Source: an uncultured Oscillospiraceae bacterium (lineage in GTDB: Bacteria > Bacillota > Clostridia > Oscillospirales > Oscillospiraceae). From it: a DNA stretch of 64,000 bases. Both the position numbers and the translations under genes were made by a program. Position 1 is the first letter of the stretch. The number at the start of each line of letters is the position of its first letter. Shown here piece after piece: positions 24,240 through 31,584 of this stretch. Under the pieces are notes generated by a model, which made no database searches, was not told the DNA's origin, and saw only the letters and a list, made by a program, of their open reading frames with translations. The stretch is from positions 1 to 64,000 of the forward strand of contig CAJUPW010000011.1 of NCBI GenBank assembly GCA_910588635.1, given 5' to 3'.

Positions 24240-24812
24240 TTACGCCTTACATCTCTCCAGATACTCACCAGTACGGGTGTCGATCTTGATCTTGTCGCCG
24301 GGGTTGACGAACAAGGGCACCTTGATCTCGGCGCCGGTCTCCAGGGTGGCGGGCTTGAGCACGTTGTTGGTGGCGGTGTTGCCGGCAAAGCCGGGGTCGG
24401 TCTCAGTGACCTCCAGGTCCACGAAGTTGGGGGGCTCCACGCCAAATACGCTGCCCTTGTAGGACATCACCTTGCAGGTCATGTTCTCCTTGACAAATTT
24501 GAAGCTGTCGCCCAGCAGGTCCTTGCCGATGGGAATCATGTCGAAGGTCTCAGGGTCCATGAAGTAGTACAGGTCGCCGTCGTTGTAGCTGTAGTCCATG
24601 TCCTTGCGCTCCACGAAAGCCTGCTCGAACTTGGCGGTCGGGTTGAAGGAGGTCTCGGTCACGCCGCCGGTAATGACGTTCTTCATCTTGGTACGGACAA
24701 AGGCCGCGCCCTTGCCCGGCTTGACGTGCTGGAACTCCACCACCTGCATGACCTTGCCGTCCATCTCGAAGGTCACGCCGTTACGGAAATCGCTGGCAGA
24801 AATCATTGGCAT
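24240..24812 (-). CDS. efp: Elongation factor P
   Basis: A 190-residue translation factor that relieves ribosome stalling at consecutive prolines. Three-domain EF-P sequence: ISASDFRNGVTFEMDGKVMQ, the loop HVKPGKGAAFVRTK with the tip lysine, then the OB domains ending GDKIKIDTRTGEYLERC. The ATG at 24812 is preferred because GGAGG lies 9 bp upstream; the ATG at 24821 abuts this site and the one at 24806 is 15 bp away. It is expressed from the minus-strand promoter at 24861-24889. No epmA/earP-type modification gene is nearby. Confidence 0.96.
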   Translation of the reverse strand: MPMISASDFRNGVTFEMDGKVMQVVEFQHVKPGKGAAFVRTKMKNVITGGVTETSFNPTAKFEQAFVERKDMDYSYNDGDLYYFMDPETFDMIPIGKDLLGDSFKFVKENMTCKVMSYKGSVFGVEPPNFVDLEVTETDPGFAGNTATNNVLKPATLETGAEIKVPLFVNPGDKIKIDTRTGEYLERCKA

Positions 24813-24860
24813 AGGAATCATCCTCCATTATAAAAACTGTTTAGCATTTTCAACTGACTT

Positions 24861-24889
24861 ATTTTACCCTATTTTTTCTCCCTTGGCAA
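24861..24889 (-). promoter_or_regulatory. efp: Promoter of efp
   Basis: On the minus strand: TTGCCA (24889-24884), 17 bp, TAAAAT (24866-24861). Confidence 0.75.
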
Positions 24890-24972
24890 GAGGTTTTCAG
24901 GAATTGGGGGGATTTTATCTGAATCTGTTCCACACCCTCGCCTCATTTGACCCTCTCGGCGCATTTTCGTCC

Positions 24973-25001
24973 TTGTATTTTCAGCTGGGGTGACTTATAA
25001 T
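24973..25001 (+). promoter_or_regulatory. Promoter of the transketolase operon
   Basis: TTGTAT (24973-24978), 17 bp, TATAAT (24996-25001). The -10 lies in an AT palindrome GACTTATAATATAAGTC that might bind a regulator. Confidence 0.8.
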
Positions 25002-25047
25002 ATAAGTCAGCGGAACCAATCTTATTTTTACATAAAGGAGAGCTTAT

Positions 25048-25893
25048 ATGACAGCCAGTGAGAAAAAGCAGCTGATGGCCACGGCCTGCAAGGTGCGCAT
25101 GGGCGTCATCGAGGGAACCCACGGCGCCAAGGCCGGCCACCCCGGCGGCAGCCTGTCCGCCGCCGACGTATTCACCTATCTCTTTTTCAAGGAGATGAAC
25201 ATTGATCCCAAGGACCCCGGAAAGGAGGATCGGGACCGGTTCGTCCTGTCCAAGGGCCACACCGCTCCGGGGCTGTACGCAGCCCTGGCCAACCGGGGCT
25301 TCTTCCCGGTGGACGACCTGCCCACCCTACGGCACATTGACAGCTATCTCCAGGGCCACCCCAACATGAACACCGTCCCCGGCGTGGACATGTCCACCGG
25401 CTCCCTGGGTCAGGGCATCTCGGTGGCCGCGGGCATGGCCCTGGCCGCCATGCACCAGGGCAGTAACTGCCGGGTGTACGCTCTGCTGGGCGACGGCGAA
25501 ATTCAGGAGGGCCAGGTGTGGGAGGCCTTCATGCTGGCCCACCACTATAAGCTGGATAACCTGTGCGCCGTCATTGACAACAACGGACTCCAGATCGACG
25601 GCCCGGTGGACAAGGTCATGAGCCCCTACCCCATCCCGGACAAGCTGAAGGCCTTTGGCTGGAACGTGGTGGAGATCGACGGCCACGACTTTGACCAGAT
25701 CGAGGCTGCGTTCCACAAGGCGAGACAGACCAAGGGAGCGCCCACCGCCATTGTGATGAAAACCACCAAGGGCAAGGGAGTCAGCTACATGGAGAATCAG
25801 GCCGGCTGGCACGGCAAGGCCCCCAACGATGAGGAGTACGAGCAGGCCATGACTGAGCTGAAGGCTCAGCTGGCGGAAGTGGAGGCGATGTAA
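25048..25893 (+). CDS. Transketolase, N-terminal (TPP-binding) subunit
   Basis: A 281-residue half transketolase carrying the thiamine diphosphate-binding domain. Motifs: GHPGGSLSAADV, the LSKGHTAPGLYAAL segment, STGSLGQGISVAAGMAL, and the TPP motif GDGEIQEGQVWEAFMLAHHY ending ...DNN. Transketolase moves two-carbon units in the non-oxidative pentose phosphate pathway. Split transketolases are common in Clostridia and Archaea; the other half starts one base after this stop. AAAGGAGAGCTTAT precedes the ATG. Confidence 0.95.
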   Translation: MTASEKKQLMATACKVRMGVIEGTHGAKAGHPGGSLSAADVFTYLFFKEMNIDPKDPGKEDRDRFVLSKGHTAPGLYAALANRGFFPVDDLPTLRHIDSYLQGHPNMNTVPGVDMSTGSLGQGISVAAGMALAAMHQGSNCRVYALLGDGEIQEGQVWEAFMLAHHYKLDNLCAVIDNNGLQIDGPVDKVMSPYPIPDKLKAFGWNVVEIDGHDFDQIEAAFHKARQTKGAPTAIVMKTTKGKGVSYMENQAGWHGKAPNDEEYEQAMTELKAQLAEVEAM

Positions 25894-25894
25894 G

Positions 25895-26839
25895 ATGGCG
25901 GATGTAAAGAAAATCGCGACCCGGGACAGCTACGGCAACGCCCTGAAGGAGCTGGGTGAGCTCCACGACGACCTGATCGTCTTTGACGCCGACCTGGCCG
26001 GGGCCACCAAGACGGGCACCTTCAAGAAGGCTTTCCCCGAGCGCCACTTCAACTGCGGCATCGCCGAGGGCAACATGATCGCCGTGGCCGCTGGGGCCTC
26101 CACCATGGGACTGGTGCCCTTCGCCTCCAGCTTCGCCATGTTCGCCGCCGGAAGGGCCTTTGAGCAGGTACGCAACTCCATCGGCTACCCCCATCTGAAT
26201 GTGAAGATCGGCGCCACCCACGGCGGCATCTCCGTGGGCGAGGACGGGGCCTCTCACCAGTGCTGTGAGGACTTCGCTCTCATGCGCTCCATCCCCGGTA
26301 TGGTGGTCATGTCCCCCGCCGACGACGTGGAGGCCCGGGCCGCGGTGAAGGCCGCCTACGAGTACAAGGGCCCCGTGTATCTGCGCTTTGGCCGGCTCGC
26401 TGTCCCCGTGTTCCACGACGAGGCCAATTTCAAGTTCGAAATCGGCAAGGGCGAGGTCCTCCAGGACGGCAATGATATCGCCATCATCGCCAACGGCCTG
26501 ATGGTCAATGAGGCGATCACAGCGGGCAAGGCCCTGAAAGAAGCGGGAATCTCCGCCCGGGTCATTAACCTGTGCACCATCAAGCCCCTGGACGAGGAGC
26601 TGGTCCTCAAGGCCGCCCAAGAGTGCGGCAAGGTGATTACCTGCGAGGAGCACTCCGTCATTGGCGGACTGGGCGAGGCGGTGTGCGCCCTGCTCAGCGA
26701 GAAGCGCCCCACCCCCGTGCGCCGCATCGGCGTCAACGACGAGTTCGGTCACTCCGGCCCCGCCGCCGCCTTGCTCAAGCAGTTCGGCCTGTCGGCGGAG
26801 CACATCGTAGAGGTTGCTGAGGACTTCTGCGGATCGTAA
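25895..26839 (+). CDS. Transketolase, C-terminal (pyrimidine-binding) subunit
   Basis: A 314-residue partner of the upstream half. It contains the pyrimidine-binding domain (VFDADLAGATKTGTF, RHFNCGIAEGNMIAVAAG with the catalytic Glu) and the C-terminal transketolase domain (GNDIAIIANGLMVNEA, CEEHSVIGGLG). It begins one nucleotide after the first subunit's stop, so the two are made in equal amounts. A perfect terminator follows. Confidence 0.95.
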   Translation: MADVKKIATRDSYGNALKELGELHDDLIVFDADLAGATKTGTFKKAFPERHFNCGIAEGNMIAVAAGASTMGLVPFASSFAMFAAGRAFEQVRNSIGYPHLNVKIGATHGGISVGEDGASHQCCEDFALMRSIPGMVVMSPADDVEARAAVKAAYEYKGPVYLRFGRLAVPVFHDEANFKFEIGKGEVLQDGNDIAIIANGLMVNEAITAGKALKEAGISARVINLCTIKPLDEELVLKAAQECGKVITCEEHSVIGGLGEAVCALLSEKRPTPVRRIGVNDEFGHSGPAAALLKQFGLSAEHIVEVAEDFCGS

Positions 26840-26851
26840 GCCGTCATTGTC

Positions 26852-26884
26852 AAACCGCCCTCCTTGTACAAGGAGGGCGGTTTC
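26852..26884. terminator. Bidirectional terminator between transketolase and thrS
   Basis: AAACCGCCCTCCTTG and CAAGGAGGGCGGTTT form a perfect 15-bp stem around TA, with A- and T-rich ends. It lies between two convergent genes. Confidence 0.93.
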
Positions 26885-26888
26885 GCGC

Positions 26889-28649
26889 TTATTGGATGGT
26901 CATTTCCCTGACCTCGTCTCCCAGCAGAGCGGCAAACTGGTCCAGAGACATGGCCCCAAGGTCCTCGCCGGAGCGGCGCCGGACGGAGACGGTGCCATTC
27001 TCCATGTCCCGGTCGCCCACCACCAGCATGTAGGGAATCTTCTCCAGGGTGGCCTCCCGAATCTTCTTGCCGATTTTTTCGTTGCGGTTGTCCACCTCCA
27101 CACGGAAGCCCTGGGCGTCCAGCTTTTTGCAGACCTCCCCGGCATATGCCTCCGCCCGGTCGGTGACGGGCAGCACCTTCACCTGGACGGGGGCCAGCCA
27201 GGCGGGGAAGGCACCGGCGAAGTGCTCGGTGATGACGCCGATGAACCGCTCGATGGAGCCCAGCACCACCCGGTGGATCATCACGGGCCGGTGCTTCTGG
27301 CCGTCCTCGCCGGTGTACTCCAGCTCAAAGCGCTCGGGCATCTGGCTGTCCAGCTGGATGGTGCCGCACTGCCAGGTGCGGCCCAGGGAGTCGGCCAGAT
27401 GGAAGTCCAGCTTGGGGCCGTAGAAAGCGCCGTCTCCCTCGTTAATCTCAAACTCCTTGCCCATGGCGGTGATGGCGGCCTTGAGGATGTCCTGGTTGCG
27501 CTCCCACTCCTCCACGGTGCCGATGTGGTCCTCGGGCATGGTGGACAGCTCGATGGTGTAGCTCAGGCCGAAGACATTGTAGACCTCGTCGAACAGCCGC
27601 ACCGTCTCCTGAATCACGTCCTGCATCTGGTCACGGGTCATGAATACGTGGGCGTCGTCCTGGTTGAAGCAGCGCACCCGGAACAGGCCGTGGAGAGCGC
27701 CGGACAGCTCGTGGCGGTGGACCAGGCCGATCTCGCCCACCCGCAGTGGCAGCTCCTTGTAGGAGTGGGGCTCGCTGGCATAGACCAGCATCCCGCCGGG
27801 GCAGTTCATGGGCTTGACGGCGAAGTCGGTGTCGTCGATGACGGTGGTATACATGTTATTCTTGTAGTGGTCCCAGTGCCCCGACCGCTCCCAAAGCTGA
27901 CGGTTGAGCATGATGGGGGTGGAGATTTCCACGTAGCCGTACTTCTTGTGGACCTTGCGCCAGTAGTCCAGAAGGGTGTTTTTCAGCGTCATGCCCTTGG
28001 GCAGGAAGAAGGGGAAGCCGGGGCCCTCGTCCCGAAGCATAAACAGGCCCAGCTCGCGGCCCAGCCGGCGGTGATCCCGCTTCTTGGCCTCCTCGATCTT
28101 GGCCAGATACTCGTCCAGCTCGTCCTTTTTGGGGAAGGCCACGCCGTAGATGCGCTGGAGGGTCTCCCGGTTGGAGTCCCCCCGCCAGTAGGCGGCATTA
28201 CAGGCGGTGAGCCTGATGGCGTTGCCCTTGATCCGGCCGGTGGAGTCCAGGTGAGGGCCGGCGCACAGGTCGGTGAATTCGCCCTGCCGGTAGAAGGAGA
28301 TCACCGCGTCCTCGGGGAGATCGTTGATGAGCTCCACCTTGTAGGGCTCGCCCCTCTCCTCCATAAACGCCACCGCCTCCGCCCGGGGCAGCTCGAAGCG
28401 CTCCAGCTTCAGCTTCTCCTTGCAGATCTTGCGCATCTCGGCCTCCAGCTCCTCCAGCTGGCCCTCGGTGAAGGGCTCGGGGGTATCGAAGTCGTAGTAG
28501 AAGCCGTTGTCAATGCTGGGGCCGATGGCCAGCTTCACCTCGGGGTGGAGCCGCTTCATGGCCTGGGCCAGCACATGGGAGCAGGTATGCCAGTAGGTGC
28601 GGCGGTACTCCTCGTTTTCAAAGGTATACTGATTGTTTTCTTCTGCCAT
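26889..28649 (-). CDS. thrS: Threonyl-tRNA synthetase lacking the TGS domain
   Basis: A 586-residue class II synthetase for tRNA-Thr. The editing (N2) domain is present with HTCSH and CAGPH. The catalytic core has PMNCPGGM, HRHELSG, RCFNQDDAH and RVVLGSIERFIG, and the anticodon-binding domain is at the C-terminus. The usual ~60-residue N-terminal TGS domain is absent: the protein starts at the editing domain, and the in-frame upstream sequence lies within the T-box terminator and encodes nothing TGS-like. AACAGGAGGTTATTTGC precedes the ATG. It is controlled by a threonine T-box. Confidence 0.95.
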   Translation of the reverse strand: MAEENNQYTFENEEYRRTYWHTCSHVLAQAMKRLHPEVKLAIGPSIDNGFYYDFDTPEPFTEGQLEELEAEMRKICKEKLKLERFELPRAEAVAFMEERGEPYKVELINDLPEDAVISFYRQGEFTDLCAGPHLDSTGRIKGNAIRLTACNAAYWRGDSNRETLQRIYGVAFPKKDELDEYLAKIEEAKKRDHRRLGRELGLFMLRDEGPGFPFFLPKGMTLKNTLLDYWRKVHKKYGYVEISTPIMLNRQLWERSGHWDHYKNNMYTTVIDDTDFAVKPMNCPGGMLVYASEPHSYKELPLRVGEIGLVHRHELSGALHGLFRVRCFNQDDAHVFMTRDQMQDVIQETVRLFDEVYNVFGLSYTIELSTMPEDHIGTVEEWERNQDILKAAITAMGKEFEINEGDGAFYGPKLDFHLADSLGRTWQCGTIQLDSQMPERFELEYTGEDGQKHRPVMIHRVVLGSIERFIGVITEHFAGAFPAWLAPVQVKVLPVTDRAEAYAGEVCKKLDAQGFRVEVDNRNEKIGKKIREATLEKIPYMLVVGDRDMENGTVSVRRRSGEDLGAMSLDQFAALLGDEVREMTIQ

Positions 28650-28680
28650 GCAAATAACCTCCTGTTTTGACAGGGGCAAG

Positions 28681-28912
28681 AAAAATCCCACCCCTGAATG
28701 TGACTCAGGGGTGAGACATAATCCCACGGTTCCACCCTAATTACGGAAAGCACGATCTTCCGTCGCTCATGACCTCTGTAACGGGAGGGGCCCGGCCTGT
28801 TCCTCGCAGGCGGCTCCGGAGTGGTACCGGCCAGCTTCCGCGCGGGACGCTCGCAGCCCTTGGCATCCCTCTCTGAGCGCTTTTTCCGGCCTCTTCTCCG
28901 TCAAAGCCATTT
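28681..28912 (-). promoter_or_regulatory. T-box riboswitch (Thr specifier) controlling thrS
   Basis: Read on the minus strand: Stem I element AGAGAGGGATGCC, candidate specifier GGTACCACT with Thr codon ACC (28825-28823), CCCGTTACAG, the T-box GGGTGGAACCGTGGG (28737-28723), then a terminator stem (28686-28697 with 28705-28716) and a T tract ending at 28681. This explains the ~300-bp gap before thrS. The specifier assignment is by eye; the T-box core and terminator are clear. Confidence 0.93.
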
Positions 28913-28918
28913 TTGGCT

Positions 28919-28947
28919 ACTATATCACCGGCCGGGAGAAATGTCAA
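28919..28947 (-). promoter_or_regulatory. Promoter of the thrS T-box transcript
   Basis: On the minus strand: TTGACA (28947-28942), 17 bp, TATAGT (28924-28919). Confidence 0.85.
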
Positions 28948-28959
28948 GCGGAAAAGACC

Positions 28960-28972
28960 GCCGTTGGACGGC
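28960..28972 (-). terminator. Weak hairpin at the end of the envelope/zinc operon
   Basis: GCCGT pairs with ACGGC across three bases, immediately after the znuB-like stop, followed on the minus strand by GGTCTTTTC. Short stem. Confidence 0.4.
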
Positions 28973-28973
28973 A

Positions 28974-29816
28974 TTATTTTTTCCGCACCGCAAAGGTGAG
29001 GGCAAACCACACGGCCAGGTACAGGGTGACGGCCGCTCCGGCGGATCCCCCCGCGTAGTAGGAGGTCATCAGCCCGGCGATTCCGGCTAAGATCGCCCCC
29101 AGCAGGGAGAACAGATGGTACTGCCGCATGTTCCGGGCCACGTTACGGGCAGCGGCTCCGGGCAGGACCAGCAGGGAGTTGATGACCAGCAGGCCCACCC
29201 AGGTCATGGACAGGGTAACTACCACGGCGATGGCCGCCGAGAACACTGTCTCCTGCCAGAACACCCGGATTCCCCGGCTGTCGGCCAGGGCGGGGTGAAC
29301 GGCGGAGAGCATGAGCTGGTTGAAGCTGGCCAGCCACAGTCCCGCCACGGCCAGCAGGATCAGGGCCAGCAGGCCCACCTTGGCCGGCTCCACCGACAGG
29401 ATGTCGCCGATGAGCAGGTTGTTGAACCGGGTGAAGGACCGCCCTCCCAGGGTGGACAGGAAGATGCCCAGGGCCACGGCGGTGGAGGAAAAGACCCCGA
29501 TCACCGTGTCGCTGGCCAGGGCGGAGCGGCGCTTGACCAGGTTGAACAGCAGCGCGAAGAGGATGGCAAAGGCCACGGCAGCCCAGGTGGGCTCGTGGAA
29601 GCCGCACAGCGCCCCGATGGCCATGCCGGTAAAGGCGGAGTGGCCCAGGGCGTCGGAGAAGAAGGACATCCGGCTGTGGACCACCATGGTGGACAAGATT
29701 CCGAACAGGGGGGTAATCACCAGGACCGCCAGTAGGGCGTTCTTCATGAAGAACATCATTCCCGGCTGGGCCCACTCAAAGGGCAGCAGGTCCACCAGCG
29801 CGTACCAGAGGCTCAT
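28974..29816 (-). CDS. Zinc/manganese ABC transporter permease (ZnuB-type)
   Basis: A 280-residue polytopic permease of the metal ABC-3 family with about eight hydrophobic segments. The segment SFFSDALGHSAFTGMAIG and the later TWVGLLVINSLLVLPGAAAR are typical for the family. It overlaps the ATPase gene by 4 nt (ATGA). With the ATPase and the His-rich binding protein upstream it forms a complete importer, most likely for Zn2+. It is the last gene of the ~10 kb leftward operon starting at murJ. Confidence 0.92.
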   Translation of the reverse strand: MSLWYALVDLLPFEWAQPGMMFFMKNALLAVLVITPLFGILSTMVVHSRMSFFSDALGHSAFTGMAIGALCGFHEPTWAAVAFAILFALLFNLVKRRSALASDTVIGVFSSTAVALGIFLSTLGGRSFTRFNNLLIGDILSVEPAKVGLLALILLAVAGLWLASFNQLMLSAVHPALADSRGIRVFWQETVFSAAIAVVVTLSMTWVGLLVINSLLVLPGAAARNVARNMRQYHLFSLLGAILAGIAGLMTSYYAGGSAGAAVTLYLAVWFALTFAVRKK

Positions 29817-30616
29817 TGTCCGCCCCCCTTTCCCATCCGCAGGTGGAAGGTGTCAAAAAACTCCGGGGAGGAGAGCACCTCGTCCGGCACTCCCGACTTG
29901 AGCACCCGGCGGTTGAGCAGGATTACCTTGTCGGCAAACTGGCCCAGGGTGGCGAAGTCGTGGGTGGACAGGAAAATAGACAGGTCGTACTGGGTGCGCA
30001 GCTCGTCCAGCATCTCCAGAAGCTGGTGCTCCCCCTCGATATCCACCCCGGACAGGGGCTCGTCCAAAATCAGGATATGGGGCACCGGCTCCAGGGCCAG
30101 GGCCAGCAGTACCCGCTGGAGCTGTCCCCCAGACAGCCCTCCCATGGGCCGGTCCAGAAGGTCCTCCCCGTGGACCCGGGCCAGACAGGCGGCCGCCCGG
30201 TCCCGGTACGTTTGGGGGATAGGCAGCCACACCGGCCATTTGGCCGTGGCGGCGGTAAAGAAGTCCAGCACCGACACCGGGTCCCCCCGGTCGAAGTGGG
30301 GGGCCTGGGGGACATAGCCCACCAGGGGCCGGGTCCCGTTGGTAATCTCGCCGTCGGCCAACCGGATGGCCGGCCCCCCGGCGGGGGAAAAGGTGATTTT
30401 TCCCTTATAGCCCATCTGGCCCAGAATACTGCGGAAAAGGGTGGACTTGCCCGCCCCGTTGGGGCCGATGAGGGCCACAATCTCTCCGCAGTGGAGATGG
30501 AAGGACACTTCCTCCAGGATGGAGTCCCCCTCCAGCTTAACGGACAGGCCCTCCAGCTTCAGGCAGCAGGAGCCGGCGCACCCGGCGGACAGCTTGCCGT
30601 GCTTGATCTTTCTCAT
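29813..30616 (-). CDS. Zinc/manganese ABC transporter ATPase (ZnuC-type)
   Basis: A 267-residue ABC ATPase. Walker A GPNGAGKST, Q-loop region VGYVPQAPHF, signature LSGGQLQR, Walker B ILILDEPLSGVD and H-loop LSTHDF are all present. The N-terminus has a Cys/His-containing lead, MRKIKHGKLSAGCAGSCC, often seen in clostridial metal-transport ATPases, perhaps a metal-sensing feature. The ATG overlaps the stop of the binding-protein gene (ATGA at 30613-30616), which decides against the longer in-frame upstream extension. Confidence 0.92.
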   Translation of the reverse strand: MRKIKHGKLSAGCAGSCCLKLEGLSVKLEGDSILEEVSFHLHCGEIVALIGPNGAGKSTLFRSILGQMGYKGKITFSPAGGPAIRLADGEITNGTRPLVGYVPQAPHFDRGDPVSVLDFFTAATAKWPVWLPIPQTYRDRAAACLARVHGEDLLDRPMGGLSGGQLQRVLLALALEPVPHILILDEPLSGVDIEGEHQLLEMLDELRTQYDLSIFLSTHDFATLGQFADKVILLNRRVLKSGVPDEVLSSPEFFDTFHLRMGKGGGQ

Positions 30617-31584
30617 CCGTTGGGCACCGTCCCTTCCCCGCAAAATCCGTTGATAATACTGCGAACATCCCAGCGCAGCTGGCCGTAGTGCGCCACCCCG
30701 CCAAACTCCGGGTCGGAGGCGTCGGGGCCGTCCATAATCATGGTCAACTGGGCCACCCGGCACCCCGTCTCCCGCGATATGGCCCTGGCGGTGGCGTCGG
30801 AGCCGTTGACCTCGGTGAAAATCACCGGAATATCGTACTCCTTCACCAGCCGGGTGATCTCCACGATCTCGCGGGCGCTGGCCTCGCTGCCCGCCTCCTC
30901 CTCGATAGAGGCCAGCAGCGGCAGATGGAAGGCCCTGGCGAAATACTGGAAGCCGTCGTGGAAGGTGATGAGGCCGGGGACTCCCTGGGGCAGATACCGC
31001 TCCATCAGCTCCCGGGCATCCTTTTCCACCTGGAGGAGAATTTCCTCCGTTTTCACGGCGTTGGCCTCGTATTCACCGGCGTGCTCCGGGTCGGTCAGCG
31101 CCATGCCGCCCCGCAAGTTGTCCGCCATGATTCGGGCGTTGGCCGGGTCCATCCAGTAGTGGGGGTCCCAATGGCCGTGGTCATGGCTGTCATGGCCGTC
31201 CCCGTCGTGGCGGTGGGACAGGTTCTCCAGCAGCTCCACCCCCGCGGAGCAGTCGATGACCTGGGCGTCGGAGGCCGCCAGGGCGTCCTCCAGAAACTCC
31301 TCCAGCCCCGCGCCGTTGAGAGCGATGATGTCGGCCCGCTCCAGCTTCTTCATGTCCGCCATGGACAGGGTGTAGTCGTGGAGGCAGCTTGCCGTCCCCG
31401 TGTCCAGCCGCTCCACCGCCACGCCGTCCACGTTTTCCGCAAGGGAGGAGGCAAACAGGTAGATGGGGTAGGTGGCGCACACCACGGTGAGACGGGGCTT
31501 CTCCGCCGCCGGGGTTCCGCAGAAGGGGAGGACCAGAAGCACCAGAAGGGCGGTCAAAATACCGAATAATATACCTTTTTTCAT
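30613..31584 (-). CDS. Zinc-binding ABC transporter substrate-binding protein (ZnuA-type)
   Basis: A 323-residue secreted metal-binding protein of the cluster A-I family. An N-terminal hydrophobic segment (residues 4-22) is followed by Cys23 in LPFCGTP, so it may be a lipoprotein. A His/Asp-rich loop, HRHDGDGHDSHDHGHWDPH near residue 125, is typical of zinc-specific ZnuA/AdcA. Metal ligands lie in CLHDYTLS, HYWMDP and FHDGFQYF. The start overlaps the stop of the GT4-CsaB gene by 4 nt, so zinc uptake is translationally tied to envelope genes. No Zur-type operator is visible because the gene is internal to an operon. Confidence 0.92.
   Translation of the reverse strand: MKKGILFGILTALLVLLVLPFCGTPAAEKPRLTVVCATYPIYLFASSLAENVDGVAVERLDTGTASCLHDYTLSMADMKKLERADIIALNGAGLEEFLEDALAASDAQVIDCSAGVELLENLSHRHDGDGHDSHDHGHWDPHYWMDPANARIMADNLRGGMALTDPEHAGEYEANAVKTEEILLQVEKDARELMERYLPQGVPGLITFHDGFQYFARAFHLPLLASIEEEAGSEASAREIVEITRLVKEYDIPVIFTEVNGSDATARAISRETGCRVAQLTMIMDGPDASDPEFGGVAHYGQLRWDVRSIINGFCGEGTVPNG

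Noticed and set aside
24827..24832. TATAAT on the minus strand just before efp
   Set aside because: It is only ~15 bp from the start codon and would place the transcript start on the ribosome binding site; the TTGCCA/TAAAAT promoter further upstream fits better.
28818..28830. A T-box-like GGAGTGGTACCGG on the plus strand
   Set aside because: It is the reverse complement of the Stem I/specifier region of the thrS T-box; no plus-strand synthetase gene or terminator follows.
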